Origin: Collinsella sp.
GTDB taxonomy: Bacteria > Actinomycetota > Coriobacteriia > Coriobacteriales > Coriobacteriaceae
Assembly (NCBI GenBank): GCA_019414465.1
Contig: DXLY01000007.1
Coordinates: 1 to 30,116, forward strand
Length of the DNA stretch: 30,116 bases
Direction of reading: 5' to 3'
Shown here piece by piece: positions 13,314 through 24,091 of this stretch (its first letter is position 1; each line of letters starts with the position of its first letter). The notes under the pieces were generated by a model. It saw nothing but the letters and a program-made list of their open reading frames with translations, did no database searches and was not told where the DNA came from. A program made the translations under genes and the position numbers.

Positions 13314-14255
13314 TTATGCCAAGAACTCCTTGGTGGTCGCCACGATGTTGGCGGCGTCCAGGCCGTACTTGTGCAGGAGCTCGGCGCCCGGGCCGGACTC
13401 GCCAAAGGTATCGTTGACGCCAATCTTCTTGAGCGGCGTCGGGCACTGCTCACACAGAACGTCGGCAACGGCGCTGCCCAGGCCACCGATCACGGAGTGC
13501 TCCTCGACGGTCACGACGTGACCGGTCTTGGTGGCGCTCTTGACGATCAGGTCGGCGTCGATGGGCTTGATGGTGTGCATGTTGATGACCTCGGCATCGA
13601 TGCCCTCGGCAGCAAGCTGCTCGGCGGCCTCGAGAGCCTCGCCGACCATCAGGCCGCAGGCGATGATGGTCACATCGGCGCCCTCGCGCATGACAATGCC
13701 CTTACCCAACTCGAACTTATAGGTCTCGGGGTCGTTGATAACCGGCGAGGCCAGACGGGCAAAGCGCATGTACACGGGGCCGTCGCACTCGTAGGCGGCG
13801 CGCGTCACGGCGCGGGCCTCGACATCGTCGGCCGGAACGATCACAGTCATGCCGGGGATGACGCGCATGAGGGCGATATCCTCGCAGCACTGGTGCGTGG
13901 CACCATCCTCGCCCACCGAGATACCGGCGTGCGTGGCACCGATCTTAACGTTGAGGTGCGGGTAGCCGATGGAGTTACGAACCTGCTCAAAGGCGCGACC
14001 GGCAGCGAACATGGCAAAGGTACTCGCGAAGGCAACACGACCGGTGGTCGCGATACCGGCGGCGACGCCCATCAGGTTGCTCTCGGCGATACCCACATCG
14101 AAGAAACGATCAGGGCAGGCGGCCTTAAACTTACCGGTCTGCGTGGCGGCGGCCAGGTCGGCGTCGAGGACCACAAAGTCATCGTGCTCGTTGGCGAGCT
14201 CGACGAGGGCCTCGCCGTAGCTTACGCGCGTGGCGATTTTCTTGACGTCTGCCAT
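13314..14255 (-). CDS. Transketolase, C-terminal subunit
   Basis: This is the half of a two-gene transketolase that contributes the pyrimidine-binding and C-terminal domains, 313 residues. Transketolase moves two-carbon ketol groups between sugar phosphates in the pentose phosphate pathway using thiamine diphosphate. The family is shown by RFFDVGIAESNLMGVAAGIA (with the conserved glutamate that activates the cofactor) and AGISVGEDGATHQ, followed by an RFARL motif and GHVVTVEEHSVIGGLGSAV in the last domain. ATG 14255 has GAGGAG upstream, one base after the stop of the N-terminal subunit, so the two are cotranslated as one enzyme. A DXS-like role is unlikely because the DXS signature halves are not fused here. 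Confidence 0.92.
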   Translation of the reverse strand: MADVKKIATRVSYGEALVELANEHDDFVVLDADLAAATQTGKFKAACPDRFFDVGIAESNLMGVAAGIATTGRVAFASTFAMFAAGRAFEQVRNSIGYPHLNVKIGATHAGISVGEDGATHQCCEDIALMRVIPGMTVIVPADDVEARAVTRAAYECDGPVYMRFARLASPVINDPETYKFELGKGIVMREGADVTIIACGLMVGEALEAAEQLAAEGIDAEVINMHTIKPIDADLIVKSATKTGHVVTVEEHSVIGGLGSAVADVLCEQCPTPLKKIGVNDTFGESGPGAELLHKYGLDAANIVATTKEFLA

Positions 14256-14256
14256 C

Positions 14257-15087
14257 CTAGAGCTCCTCTCCGGCGGCCGTGAGCTCTGCCATGGCCTGCT
14301 CAAACTGTTCATCATTGGGGGCCTTGCCATGCCAACCAACCTGGTTCTCCATAAAGGACACGCCCTTGCCCTTCAGGGTCTCGGCGATAATGGCGGTCGG
14401 CTGGCCCTTGGTAGCGCGAGCCTCGGCAAAGGCGGCGCGGATCTGATCGAAATCGTTGCCGTCGGCAAGCTCCACCACGTGGAACTTAAAGGCGCGGAAC
14501 TTGTCGGCGAGCGGCATGGGGTCGTTGACCTCCTCGACGGGACCGTCAATCTGAAGGCCGTTGTGGTCGACGATCACGCAGAGGTTATCGAGCTGCTGGT
14601 TGCCGGCAAACATGGCGGCCTCCCAGACCTGGCCCTCCTCGCTCTCGCCATCACCCAGCAGGGCGTACGTGCGATAAGTATCGCCCCAGTGCTTGGCGGC
14701 AACGGCCATGCCCACGGCGGCGGAAATGCCCTGGCCGAGCGAGCCGGTGGACATGTCGACGCCCGGGGTGTCGTTCATGTTGGGGTGACCCTGCAGGTGG
14801 CTGCCGATATGGCGCAGCGTCTTGAGGTCCTCTTTGGGGAAGAACCCGCGCTCGGCGAGCACGGCGTACAGGCCCGGAGCGCAATGGCCCTTGGAGAGCA
14901 CAAAACGGTCGCGATCGGCCTTGCGGGGATCGGACGGGTCGACGTTCATTTCCTCAAAGTACAGATAGGTCATGATGTCGGCAGCACCGAGCGAACCGCC
15001 CGGATGGCCGGACTTGGCAGCGTGCACGCCGGTGACGATGCCCTTCCTTACCTCATTGGCAACCTTTTTGAGCTCTTCGTCGCTCAT
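14257..15087 (-). CDS. Transketolase, N-terminal subunit
   Basis: This is the thiamine-diphosphate-binding half of the split transketolase, 276 residues. The cofactor motif is complete: GDGESEEGQVWEAAMFAG followed about 15 residues later by VDHNGLQ, which holds magnesium and diphosphate. Other family marks are AAKSGHPGGSLGAADI and FVLSKGHCAPGLYA (sugar phosphate and cofactor histidines) and MSTGSLGQGISAAVGMA. ATG 15087 has GGAAGG just upstream. The two-gene form of transketolase is common in anaerobic Actinobacteria, Firmicutes and archaea. It is the first gene of the pair; the 207 bases upstream (15088-15294) hold no feature I can name beyond AT-rich sequence. Confidence 0.92.
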   Translation of the reverse strand: MSDEELKKVANEVRKGIVTGVHAAKSGHPGGSLGAADIMTYLYFEEMNVDPSDPRKADRDRFVLSKGHCAPGLYAVLAERGFFPKEDLKTLRHIGSHLQGHPNMNDTPGVDMSTGSLGQGISAAVGMAVAAKHWGDTYRTYALLGDGESEEGQVWEAAMFAGNQQLDNLCVIVDHNGLQIDGPVEEVNDPMPLADKFRAFKFHVVELADGNDFDQIRAAFAEARATKGQPTAIIAETLKGKGVSFMENQVGWHGKAPNDEQFEQAMAELTAAGEEL

Positions 15088-15294
15088 TGTGCCTTCCTTT
15101 CATCCTCTTTAGACAAGATGCGCACGGCACCGAAGGTAATCCCAACACAGCCGCAATGCACGTACGTCATTCATTATGCTGGAAACTGATGGCTTTACCA
15201 GAGTTTTTATCATTATTTGAACAATTTAGCAGGCAGAACCGCTGATGAAACGGTTTATCAATGTGAACGTCTTTTGGATGGAACGCGGTCGCCC

Positions 15295-16185
15295 CTACGC
15301 GCTAATGTCCTTGAATCCCTCGCCGAAGGCTTCCGTAACGTCAGCGACCGTCACAATGGCGTGAGGATCGCGCTCGCGCACGATCGTCTTGAGGGTATTG
15401 AGCTCTCGACGACTCACGATGACCATGATCACCGGCTTCTCGGCACCCGAATACATGCCAGTCGCCTTAAACTTGGTACAACCACGACCCAGGCCATACA
15501 TAATATCGGCAGCGATATCAGGGAACTTGTCCGAGATGATGAGTACCATACGGCGTTTGTTGCCACCATCGACCACGGCATCGATCACGTAGCCGCTGAT
15601 GACCATCGAAAGGCCTGCATACAGCGCGTTTTCGACCGAGAATACCGGGGCCGAGAGCGCGCACACGGCAACGTCGATCGCCATGACGGTCGAGCCCACC
15701 GGCAGCGAGGTATTACGCGAGATGATTTGGCCAATCGTGTCCGAGCCGCCGGTGTTGGCGCCGGCGCGCAGCACCATGCCATAACCGATGCCCGTGATGA
15801 TGCCGCCCCACATAGCGGGCAGCATCAGATCGGCATGTGCCAGCGGCGCCACAAACGGAGCGAACAGGTCGGTGAAAAAGCCCAGCAGCACAAAGCCTGT
15901 CGCCGTCTGCACCACGTAGAACATGCCGCCCTCGCGCATAACGACCAGCAGCAGCAAGGCGTTCATCACGATCGTCTGAATACCAACGGGAAGCGATAGA
16001 CCGCTCGATGCGCCGACCGCCTGGATAATGGTGGCAAGGCCCGTAACGCCACCGGCAGCAAGGCCGTTAGGAATCAAAAACAGGTCGGTCGCAATAGCGG
16101 CCAGAGCGCACCCCAACATAATCTGGGGCAGGTCGTGAAAGAAGTTCATCGAAAGAATGCGCTTAATGTCCAGACGATATGCCAT
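15295..16185 (-). CDS. YitT-family membrane protein (DUF161/DUF2179)
   Basis: An integral membrane protein of the YitT family, 296 residues. The N-terminal two thirds hold about five or six hydrophobic helices, with the family motifs FLIPNGLAAGGVTGLA and GANTGGSDTIGQIISR. The C-terminal cytoplasmic part (from about residue 220) is a DUF2179 domain, with GCTKFKATGMYSGAEKPVIM and VTVADVTEAFGEGF. Family members are thought to transport or sense small molecules; no substrate can be read from sequence. ATG 16185 is supported by GGGAGG. The leader carries a strong terminator-like hairpin that ends a few bases before the ribosome site, which suggests attenuation or read-through control. Confidence 0.88.
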   Translation of the reverse strand: MAYRLDIKRILSMNFFHDLPQIMLGCALAAIATDLFLIPNGLAAGGVTGLATIIQAVGASSGLSLPVGIQTIVMNALLLLVVMREGGMFYVVQTATGFVLLGFFTDLFAPFVAPLAHADLMLPAMWGGIITGIGYGMVLRAGANTGGSDTIGQIISRNTSLPVGSTVMAIDVAVCALSAPVFSVENALYAGLSMVISGYVIDAVVDGGNKRRMVLIISDKFPDIAADIMYGLGRGCTKFKATGMYSGAEKPVIMVIVSRRELNTLKTIVRERDPHAIVTVADVTEAFGEGFKDISA

Positions 16186-16196
16186 GCTGCCTCCCT

Positions 16197-16226
16197 CAAA
16201 AAAGCGCACCCCATCGGATGCGCTTT
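16197..16226 (-). terminator. Terminator of prfB or attenuator of yitT
   Basis: On the minus strand AAAGCGCA pairs with TGCGCTTT, with CC and GGGG in the loop region, followed by TTTTTT and then GAGGGAGGCAGC and the yitT start. It is also a fair hairpin on the plus strand. Because the U-run ends about four bases before the yitT ribosome site, any yitT transcript must pass through it. Confidence 0.7.
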
Positions 16227-16350
16227 GAACTTCTTCTTGTATTCGATTCTACCGATTCGCCGGACAAAAACCACCCCTGCGCAGGGTTTATTCCGAATAC
16301 AAACCCGTCCAACCGTTGGGCTTAGCATCGGCTTGAAGCCGCCCGATGTT

Positions 16351-17498
16351 TTAGATCTCCGAGCCTTCTACATCGGCGTTGCCGGTAGCCCAACGGTGAT
16401 AGCCAATCACAAACGGATCCAAATCGCCATCGTCAAGAACGGCCTCGACGTTGCTGGTCTCCACGCCCGTACGCAGGTCCTTAACCATCTGGTACGGGTA
16501 GAGCACGTAGCTGCGGATCTGGTTGCCAAAACCAATCGTGGTCTTGGGTCCGCGAATCTCGTCCAGGGCCTCGGCACGCTTCTCGAGCTCAATCTCGTAC
16601 AGGCGAGCCTTGAGGATCTGCATGCACGCGGCCTTGTTCTGGATCTGGCTGCGCTCGTTTTGGCAGGTAACCACAATGCCGCTGGGGAAATGCGTCACGC
16701 GCACGGCGGAGTCGGTGGTGTTTACGCCCTGGCCACCCGGGCCACTTGCGTGGTACACGTCGACGCGGATGTCGTCGGGGTTGATCTCGATATCGATATC
16801 GTCGGGCAGCACCGGAATGACCTCGACGCCGGCAAACGTGGTCTGGCGGCGCTTCTTGTCGTCGGTGGGGCTAATGCGCACCAGGCGGTGGACACCGGCC
16901 TCGGCGCGAAGCATGCCAAAAGCATCCTTGCCTTCGACGGTAAAGGTCGCGCGATCAATGCCAATGACCTCGGCCGCGGGGCAATCGTTGATGGTGACCT
17001 TCCAACCGCGGCGCTGGCAGTACTTCATGTACATCTTAAAGAGCATGAAGGTCCAATCCTGGGCCTCCAAACCACCCTGCCCGGGCTTGATGGTCACAAT
17101 CGCGTCGCCATGGTCGAACTCCCCGGTAAACCAGCTCGCAAGCTCAAGCTCGTCGATGGCGCGGGCCAGGCGTTCTGCCGTAGCGGCAGCCTCCTCGCGC
17201 AATGCGACGGCGTCGGGGTCATCCCCCATCTCCTCGGCAAGCTCCAGCGCAGCGCGGGCATCGGAAAGCTCGCCGCGCGCGGTGTCCACGGCAGCGATAT
17301 CTTCCTTGGTGCGCGCGATCTCCTCCATCGTGGCGCGAGCGGCATCGGCGTCGTCCCAAAAGCCCGGGGCGACGCTTTTGGCCTCGAGCTCCGTTACGCG
17401 GGTGCGCTTCTCGTCCAAATGGAGGTACGACTCAACCTCACCGAGCCGGTCCGCAAACGCGTCCAGCTCGGCGGGCGTTACCTCTAAAGCCTCAGCCA

Positions 17499-17499
<1 letters not shown>
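16351..17499 (-). CDS. prfB: Peptide chain release factor 2
   Basis: RF2 ends translation at UGA and UAA. The 382 residues include the GGQ loop (SGPGGQGVNTTDSAVRVTH, GGQ at 255-257) that triggers peptide release. The stop-codon reading tripeptide, SPF in typical RF2, is SPT here (residues 210-212 in LVRISPTDDKKRRQTTF). There is no programmed frameshift: the region equivalent to the usual CUU-UGA site reads YLHLDEK in a single frame. ATG 17499 overlaps the TAA of secA (TAATG), so the two are translationally linked. RF1 is not in the window. The assignment to RF2 rather than RF1 rests on the overall sequence and the missing PxT in the RF1 context. Confidence 0.94.
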
Positions 17500-20306
<2,807 letters not shown>

Positions 20307-20435
20307 GTGGTTTTCCTTTTTGGCCATCGCCCACGCCGTGCAGCTGCGGGCGAGTTAAACACAGATGATTGTACTTTAGCCAAACAAGGCGCGGCCTATA
20401 CGGTCGACCTCGACCGCCACGTAATAACTACGACC

Positions 20436-20478
20436 AACCTGCCACAATGGGACAGGTTAATTTTGGCAAATTTTATCT
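20436..20478. repeat. Dispersed palindromic repeat, type A, copy 2
   Basis: It matches 36 of 43 bases of the unit at 8311-8353 in the same orientation, including the GGGACAGGTT core and the ATTTTGG that follows. Confidence 0.6.
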
Positions 20479-20502
20479 GAGCAAACGCTGCCTTTCTGCC
20501 AT

Positions 20503-20570
20503 TTGGTGCAAACGAACCTGTCCCCTTCGCACCAATTTTGGTGCCATGGAGACAGGTTCGTTTGCACCAA
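20503..20570. repeat. Perfect 20-bp inverted repeat with nested hairpin
   Basis: The arms 20503-20522 and 20551-20570 are exact reverse complements over 20 bases. The 28-base loop contains GCACCAA TT TTGGTGC, a 7-bp hairpin at 20529-20544. The words ACCTGTCCC and GGGACAGGT shared with the type A units suggest one repeat family. Confidence 0.85.
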
Positions 20571-20613
20571 TAAAAAGAAAAGGGCCGCGCACCCAAACGG
20601 ATACACGGCCCTT
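20571..20613 (-). terminator. Intrinsic terminator of rpmE
   Basis: On the minus strand AAGGGCCG pairs with CGGCCCTT around an 18-base loop, followed by TTTTCTTTTTATT. It begins about 36 bases after the rpmE stop. Confidence 0.88.
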
Positions 20614-20648
20614 ATGCCATGAATGCGAGCGATTCCGCGGCGAGCTAT

Positions 20649-21074
20649 TTACTCAGCAGCCTCGGTGGTCTCGGCCTCAGCAGCGGCCTCCTCGACGGGA
20701 GCCTCTGCGGGAGCCTCGGCGGCCTGCTTGGCAGCCTCCTCGGCAAACTTAGCAGCACGCTTAGCCTTCTCGGCAGCCTTAGCCTCAGCGGCGACCTTGC
20801 GAGCGGCCTCGGCCTCAGCAGCCTTGGCGGCCTTGGCAGCCTTGGCCTCCTCGGCCTTCTTGAGCTGGGCGGCAGCGGCGCCACCGAACTTGTCGGCGAA
20901 GCGCTGGACGCGTCCACCGGTGTCGACGAACTTCTGCTGGCCGGTGTAGAACGGGTGGCACTCGTTGCAAAGCTCGACCTTCATCTCGGACACGGTAGCG
21001 TGCGTCTTGAAGGTGTTGCCGCAGGAGCACGTCACCGTGCACTCGACATACTGGGGATGGATACCCTGCTTCAT
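20649..21074 (-). CDS. rpmE: Ribosomal protein L31 with a long C-terminal tail
   Basis: L31 is a large-subunit protein that bridges to the small subunit. Residues 1 to about 68 match the family (MKQGIHPQYVECTVTCSCG, then VELCNECHPFYTGQQ and GGRVQRF), and the CSCG plus CNEC cysteines mark the zinc-binding form. The remaining 70 residues are not part of L31: a run of Ala, Lys and Glu (AAKAAKAAEAEAARK and similar), followed by a Pro/Glu-rich end. It is predicted to be one long charged helix and then disordered. AAGGAG lies eight bases before ATG 21074. The leader carries two look-alike hairpins, suggesting ribosomal-protein control. Confidence 0.93.
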   Translation of the reverse strand: MKQGIHPQYVECTVTCSCGNTFKTHATVSEMKVELCNECHPFYTGQQKFVDTGGRVQRFADKFGGAAAAQLKKAEEAKAAKAAKAAEAEAARKVAAEAKAAEKAKRAAKFAEEAAKQAAEAPAEAPVEEAAAEAETTEAAE

Positions 21075-21096
21075 GGTAGGACTCCTTATTGGTCAG

Positions 21097-21145
21097 GCGC
21101 TGGTTACCGATCAGCGCATAAGGCGTCTTGGTTTCCGACCAAGAC
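21097..21145 (-). promoter_or_regulatory. rpmE leader with two look-alike hairpins
   Basis: On the minus strand the first hairpin is GTCTTGGT CGGAA ACCAAGAC (21145-21125) and the second GCGCTG ATCGGTAAC CAGCGC (21117-21097). Their apical parts, TGGTCGGAAACCA and TGATCGGTAACCA, agree at 11 of 13 positions although the stems differ. Stem change with loop conservation is typical of protein-binding leaders. The AAGGAG site follows ten bases later. L31 autogenous leader RNAs are known in other bacterial groups; whether this is one needs a covariance search. Confidence 0.5.
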
Positions 21146-21309
21146 AACAAACTCGGCTATGGTACCACGGCGCCGCGTGTCCCACAAAAGGTTCACGGTC
21201 TTTGTGCAACGCGGCGCGACCAACCGCAGCGGACACGCACCCTGTTGCCCCTTCTCCCATGTTGCAGGCATGTAACGCCGCAGCGAGCGCGCCTTTTTTG
21301 CGCCAGACA

Positions 21310-21332
21310 GGTACAATGATGAACACTGTACC
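21310..21332. promoter_or_regulatory. Small inverted repeat upstream of the ACT gene
   Basis: GGTACA (21310-21315) and TGTACC (21327-21332) are perfect inverted repeats around 11 bases. TACAAT (21312-21317) lies within it and could serve as a -10 box of a rightward promoter, without a clear -35. The stretch 21146-21379 shows nothing else I can name. Confidence 0.3.
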
Positions 21333-21379
21333 GTAGCGGAGCGCCCCGCGCGCGCCGCAATCACGCGAAAGGGTTTCCC

Positions 21380-21667
21380 ATGGCCGAGATCTCGTCCTCC
21401 CGTATCGTCATCACCGTCCTTGGCAAGAACCGCCCCGGCATCGTCGCCGGCGTCACCCGTGTCCTAGGCGAGGCCAACGTCGACATCCGCGACATCACGC
21501 AGTCCATTATCGAGGACATCTTCACCATGACCATGCTGGCCGATACCGCCGAGTCCAAGCTCGACTTCGCCGAGCTGCAGAAGGCGCTGGCCGAGGCCGG
21601 CGAGCTTTCGGGCGTCAACGTGTCCATCCAGCGCGAGGACGTCTTTAACTTTATGTACCGCCTGTAG
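21380..21667 (+). CDS. ACT-domain protein (UPF0237 type), 95 aa
   Basis: The whole protein is a single ACT domain, a small ligand-binding fold that typically dimerises and senses an amino acid. The start SRIVITVLGKNRPGIVAGVT is the characteristic first strand, loop and helix, with the glycine (RPGI) at the ligand site. ANVDIRDITQSIIEDIFTM continues the fold. UPF0237 members usually lie next to a UPF0210 gene; here no such partner is beside it, and citrate synthase follows after 77 bases. ATG 21380 follows AAAGGG. A role in regulating a neighbouring enzyme is only context. The open reading frame is short but clearly coding. Confidence 0.88.
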   Translation: MAEISSSRIVITVLGKNRPGIVAGVTRVLGEANVDIRDITQSIIEDIFTMTMLADTAESKLDFAELQKALAEAGELSGVNVSIQREDVFNFMYRL

Positions 21668-21744
21668 CGAGCAGGCCGCTGGGGATAGCCTGACACGCGC
21701 ATGCCCATGCAGGCCACCCCGATGCGGCCCGGAGAGGAGCGCGC

Positions 21745-23163
21745 ATGGCCTACGACGCCAAGAAAATCTATTACCGCTTCGATGACCACTTGAGCCGCCT
21801 GGTTCTGGATTACGAAGCAAGCCGCCAGATTTCGTCTGAGAGCGAAAGCCTCTACCACGGCCTGCCGACCGACCCTTATGACGAGGGCCTGTTTGTCGAG
21901 CACAATGTCAAGCGCGGCCTACGCAATGCCGACGGCTCGGGCGTGGTCGCGGGTCTCACTCGTATCTCGGATGTGCACGGCTACAACAAGGTCGACGGAA
22001 AGGTCGTGCCCGATCAGGGCAAGCTCACGCTGCGCGGCTATAGCATCGAGGATCTGGTCAACAATGCCCAGTCCGAGAATCGCTATGGCTACGAAGAAGT
22101 CGCCTATCTGCTTATCACGGGCTCGCTGCCCAACAAAGAGGAGCTCGACGGTTTTTGCGAGCGCTTGGGCGCCTTTAGGCATCTGAGCGACGAATACGTC
22201 AAAGAGTTCCCCATGACCACGGTGTCGTCGAGCATCATGAATGTGCTCCAGCGCGCCGTGTTGCTGCTTTACGCCTTCGACGCCGAGCCCGACGCGATTA
22301 CGCCCGAGCATGAGATCGACGTCGCCATTTCCATGCTCGCACGTCTCCCGCGCATCGCCGCCTTCGCACACATGGCCTCGGTCGCCAAGCTTCGCGGCTC
22401 CGAGGTTCATGTGCCGCACCCCACGCCCGGTCTCTCCACCGCCGAGACCATCCTACAGGTCCTGCGCGGCGGCATGGCGTTCACCCGCGATGAGGCGATG
22501 CTGCTCGACGTGATGCTCATGCTGCATGCCGAGCACGGCGGCGGCAACAACTCCACCTTCGCTTGCCGCGTGCTGTCGTCTTCGGCCACCGACCCGTATT
22601 CCGCCTACGCCGCGGCTATCGGCTCGCTCAAGGGCCCGCGCCACGGCGGTGCCAATGCCAAGGTCGTGTCCATGCACGAGGACATCCGTGCGCATGTCTC
22701 CAATTGGGAGGACGAGGACGAGGTCGCGGCCTACCTGGGCAAGATCCTCGACAAGCAGGCCTTCGACGGCACGGGCCTCATCTACGGCATGGGCCACGCC
22801 GTCTATACGCTCAGCGACCCGCGCGCCGAGGTATGCCGCCGTTACGCGCGCACACTTGCCGCCAAGAAGGACCTGGGCGAGGAATTCGCACTCATCGAGC
22901 GTATCGAGCGCCTGGCACCCCAGGTCATGCGCGACCACGGCATGACCAAGCCCATCTGCGCCAACATCGACCTGTACACAGGCTTTATCTACAAGATGCT
23001 CGGCGTGCCCGAGACGCTCTTTACGCCGCTATTCGCCGTCGCCCGCATGGCCGGCTGGTCGGCGCACCGCATGGAAGAGCTCTTCTGCGCGCACCGTATT
23101 ATTCGCCCGGCCTATCGTCCGGTGATCGAGCCGCTGGAGTACAAGCCACTCGCCGACCGATAG
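21745..23163 (+). CDS. gltA: Citrate synthase
   Basis: The enzyme condenses oxaloacetate with acetyl-CoA to citrate, the entry to the oxidative branch that supplies 2-oxoglutarate for glutamate. The 472 residues carry the two catalytic histidines (LHAEHGGGNNSTFA and YGMGHAVYTLSDPRA) and the aspartate (CANIDLYTGF). LKGPRHGGANAKV is also conserved. An N-terminal stretch of about 70 residues precedes the core (GLTRISDVHGYNK onward), as in citrate synthases of several clostridia and actinobacteria. GAGGAG precedes ATG 21745. It is followed by a strong terminator, and the ACT gene upstream may share its transcript. Other condensing homologues (2-methylcitrate synthase) are less likely on length and motif. 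Confidence 0.93.
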   Translation: MAYDAKKIYYRFDDHLSRLVLDYEASRQISSESESLYHGLPTDPYDEGLFVEHNVKRGLRNADGSGVVAGLTRISDVHGYNKVDGKVVPDQGKLTLRGYSIEDLVNNAQSENRYGYEEVAYLLITGSLPNKEELDGFCERLGAFRHLSDEYVKEFPMTTVSSSIMNVLQRAVLLLYAFDAEPDAITPEHEIDVAISMLARLPRIAAFAHMASVAKLRGSEVHVPHPTPGLSTAETILQVLRGGMAFTRDEAMLLDVMLMLHAEHGGGNNSTFACRVLSSSATDPYSAYAAAIGSLKGPRHGGANAKVVSMHEDIRAHVSNWEDEDEVAAYLGKILDKQAFDGTGLIYGMGHAVYTLSDPRAEVCRRYARTLAAKKDLGEEFALIERIERLAPQVMRDHGMTKPICANIDLYTGFIYKMLGVPETLFTPLFAVARMAGWSAHRMEELFCAHRIIRPAYRPVIEPLEYKPLADR

Positions 23164-23187
23164 GACGCGGACCGTTATAGATCTTGA

Positions 23188-23226
23188 GCGTGGCCAGGGA
23201 CCCAAGCCCTTGGCCACGCTTTTTTG
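23188..23226 (+). terminator. Intrinsic terminator of citrate synthase gene
   Basis: GCGTGGCCA (23188-23196) pairs with TGGCCACGC (23211-23219), with GGG/CCC extending it, followed by TTTTTT. It lies 24 bases after the stop. Confidence 0.92.
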
Positions 23227-23248
23227 CCAATAGAAAGGGCTGCATCAA

Positions 23249-24091
23249 ATGATTGTGTTTTCCGATATGGACGGAACACTGCTGACGAGCGATAAGCAGA
23301 TGAGCGACGCCACTTGGGCAATGCTCGACGAGCTCGCACGTCGTGGCATCGAGTTTGTTCCCTGCACGGGGCGTCCGCTGTCGGGCATCTTTGAGCCCAT
23401 CCTCGCCCACCCCGCCGTACACTACGCGGTCTGCGCCAACGGTGCCAGCGTCTGGCAGCTCGACGACGTTGTGCCCACCGATGCCTCGCGTGCCACGTGC
23501 ATTTTGAGCCGACCGCTCGACCGCGCCATCGCCCACCGCGTCCATAGCATTGCAACCGGCCACGATGTGACCTTCGATATCTTCGCGGACGGGCAGTGCT
23601 TCCTCCCCCGCTCGCTCTACACGCGCCTGGACGAATTCTGCGGCGGCGACCCCCACATCGCGGCTTCGCTCAAGCGCACACGAACACCGATCGACATGGA
23701 TATCGACAGCAAGATCGACGAGGTCGAGACGCTCGAACGCATCGCCATGTACTGGCACGACCCGGCCGATCGCGACGCCATCGCGGCGGCGCTCGACACG
23801 CTCGGAGGCATTGAGGTCACGCGTTCGTACGCCATGAATATCGAAGTCATGGGTGAGGGCGCCACCAAGGGAACGGCCCTCACGTGGCTATGCGAGCACC
23901 TGGGCGAGCGTCTCGCCGACGCCTGGGCGTTCGGCGACAACATCAACGACATCCCCATGCTGCAGGCAGCGGGCCATGGCATGGCCATGATCAACGCCGA
24001 GCCCGAAGATCGCGAGGCCGTCGACGCCATTACCGAATACGACAACGACCACGACGGCGTCGCTCGCACCATCATGGCCGCCCTCGCCTAG
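23249..24091 (+). CDS. HAD-superfamily hydrolase, Cof type, 280 aa
   Basis: A phosphatase of the haloacid dehalogenase superfamily, Cof subfamily (IIB), usually acting on sugar phosphates or related metabolites. Motif I FSDMDGTLL holds the nucleophile aspartate (D6) and the second aspartate (D8). Motif II is CTGRP, the motif III lysine is in GATKGTAL, and motif IV is GDNINDIPML. A C2B cap lies in between (about residues 80-190). The substrate cannot be told from sequence. AGAAAGG lies about a dozen bases before ATG 23249. Its TAG stop is the first part of a 31-base repeat whose inverted copy ends the adenine deaminase gene. It faces a second Cof-type gene on the other strand. Confidence 0.9.
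   Translation: MIVFSDMDGTLLTSDKQMSDATWAMLDELARRGIEFVPCTGRPLSGIFEPILAHPAVHYAVCANGASVWQLDDVVPTDASRATCILSRPLDRAIAHRVHSIATGHDVTFDIFADGQCFLPRSLYTRLDEFCGGDPHIAASLKRTRTPIDMDIDSKIDEVETLERIAMYWHDPADRDAIAAALDTLGGIEVTRSYAMNIEVMGEGATKGTALTWLCEHLGERLADAWAFGDNINDIPMLQAAGHGMAMINAEPEDREAVDAITEYDNDHDGVARTIMAALA

Larger units (their letters stand above)
20307..20648. repeat. secA upstream region with nested repeats
   Basis: The 342-base stretch holds a small palindrome (CGGTCGA CC TCGACCG, 20401-20416), a type A repeat (20436-20478), a nested inverted repeat (20503-20570) and the rpmE terminator (20571-20613). The repeat copies suggest it is a hotspot for REP-type elements. I see no gene in it. Confidence 0.6.

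Noticed and set aside
17400..17440. Programmed frameshift in prfB
   Set aside because: Most RF2 genes carry an in-frame UGA after CUU near codon 25. Here the frame is continuous through YLHLDEK, with no stop codon.
20307..20327. Longer SecA start at 20327
   Set aside because: The ATG has no good ribosome site. The ATG at 20306 has AAGGAAA at the right distance and gives the usual SecA N-terminus.
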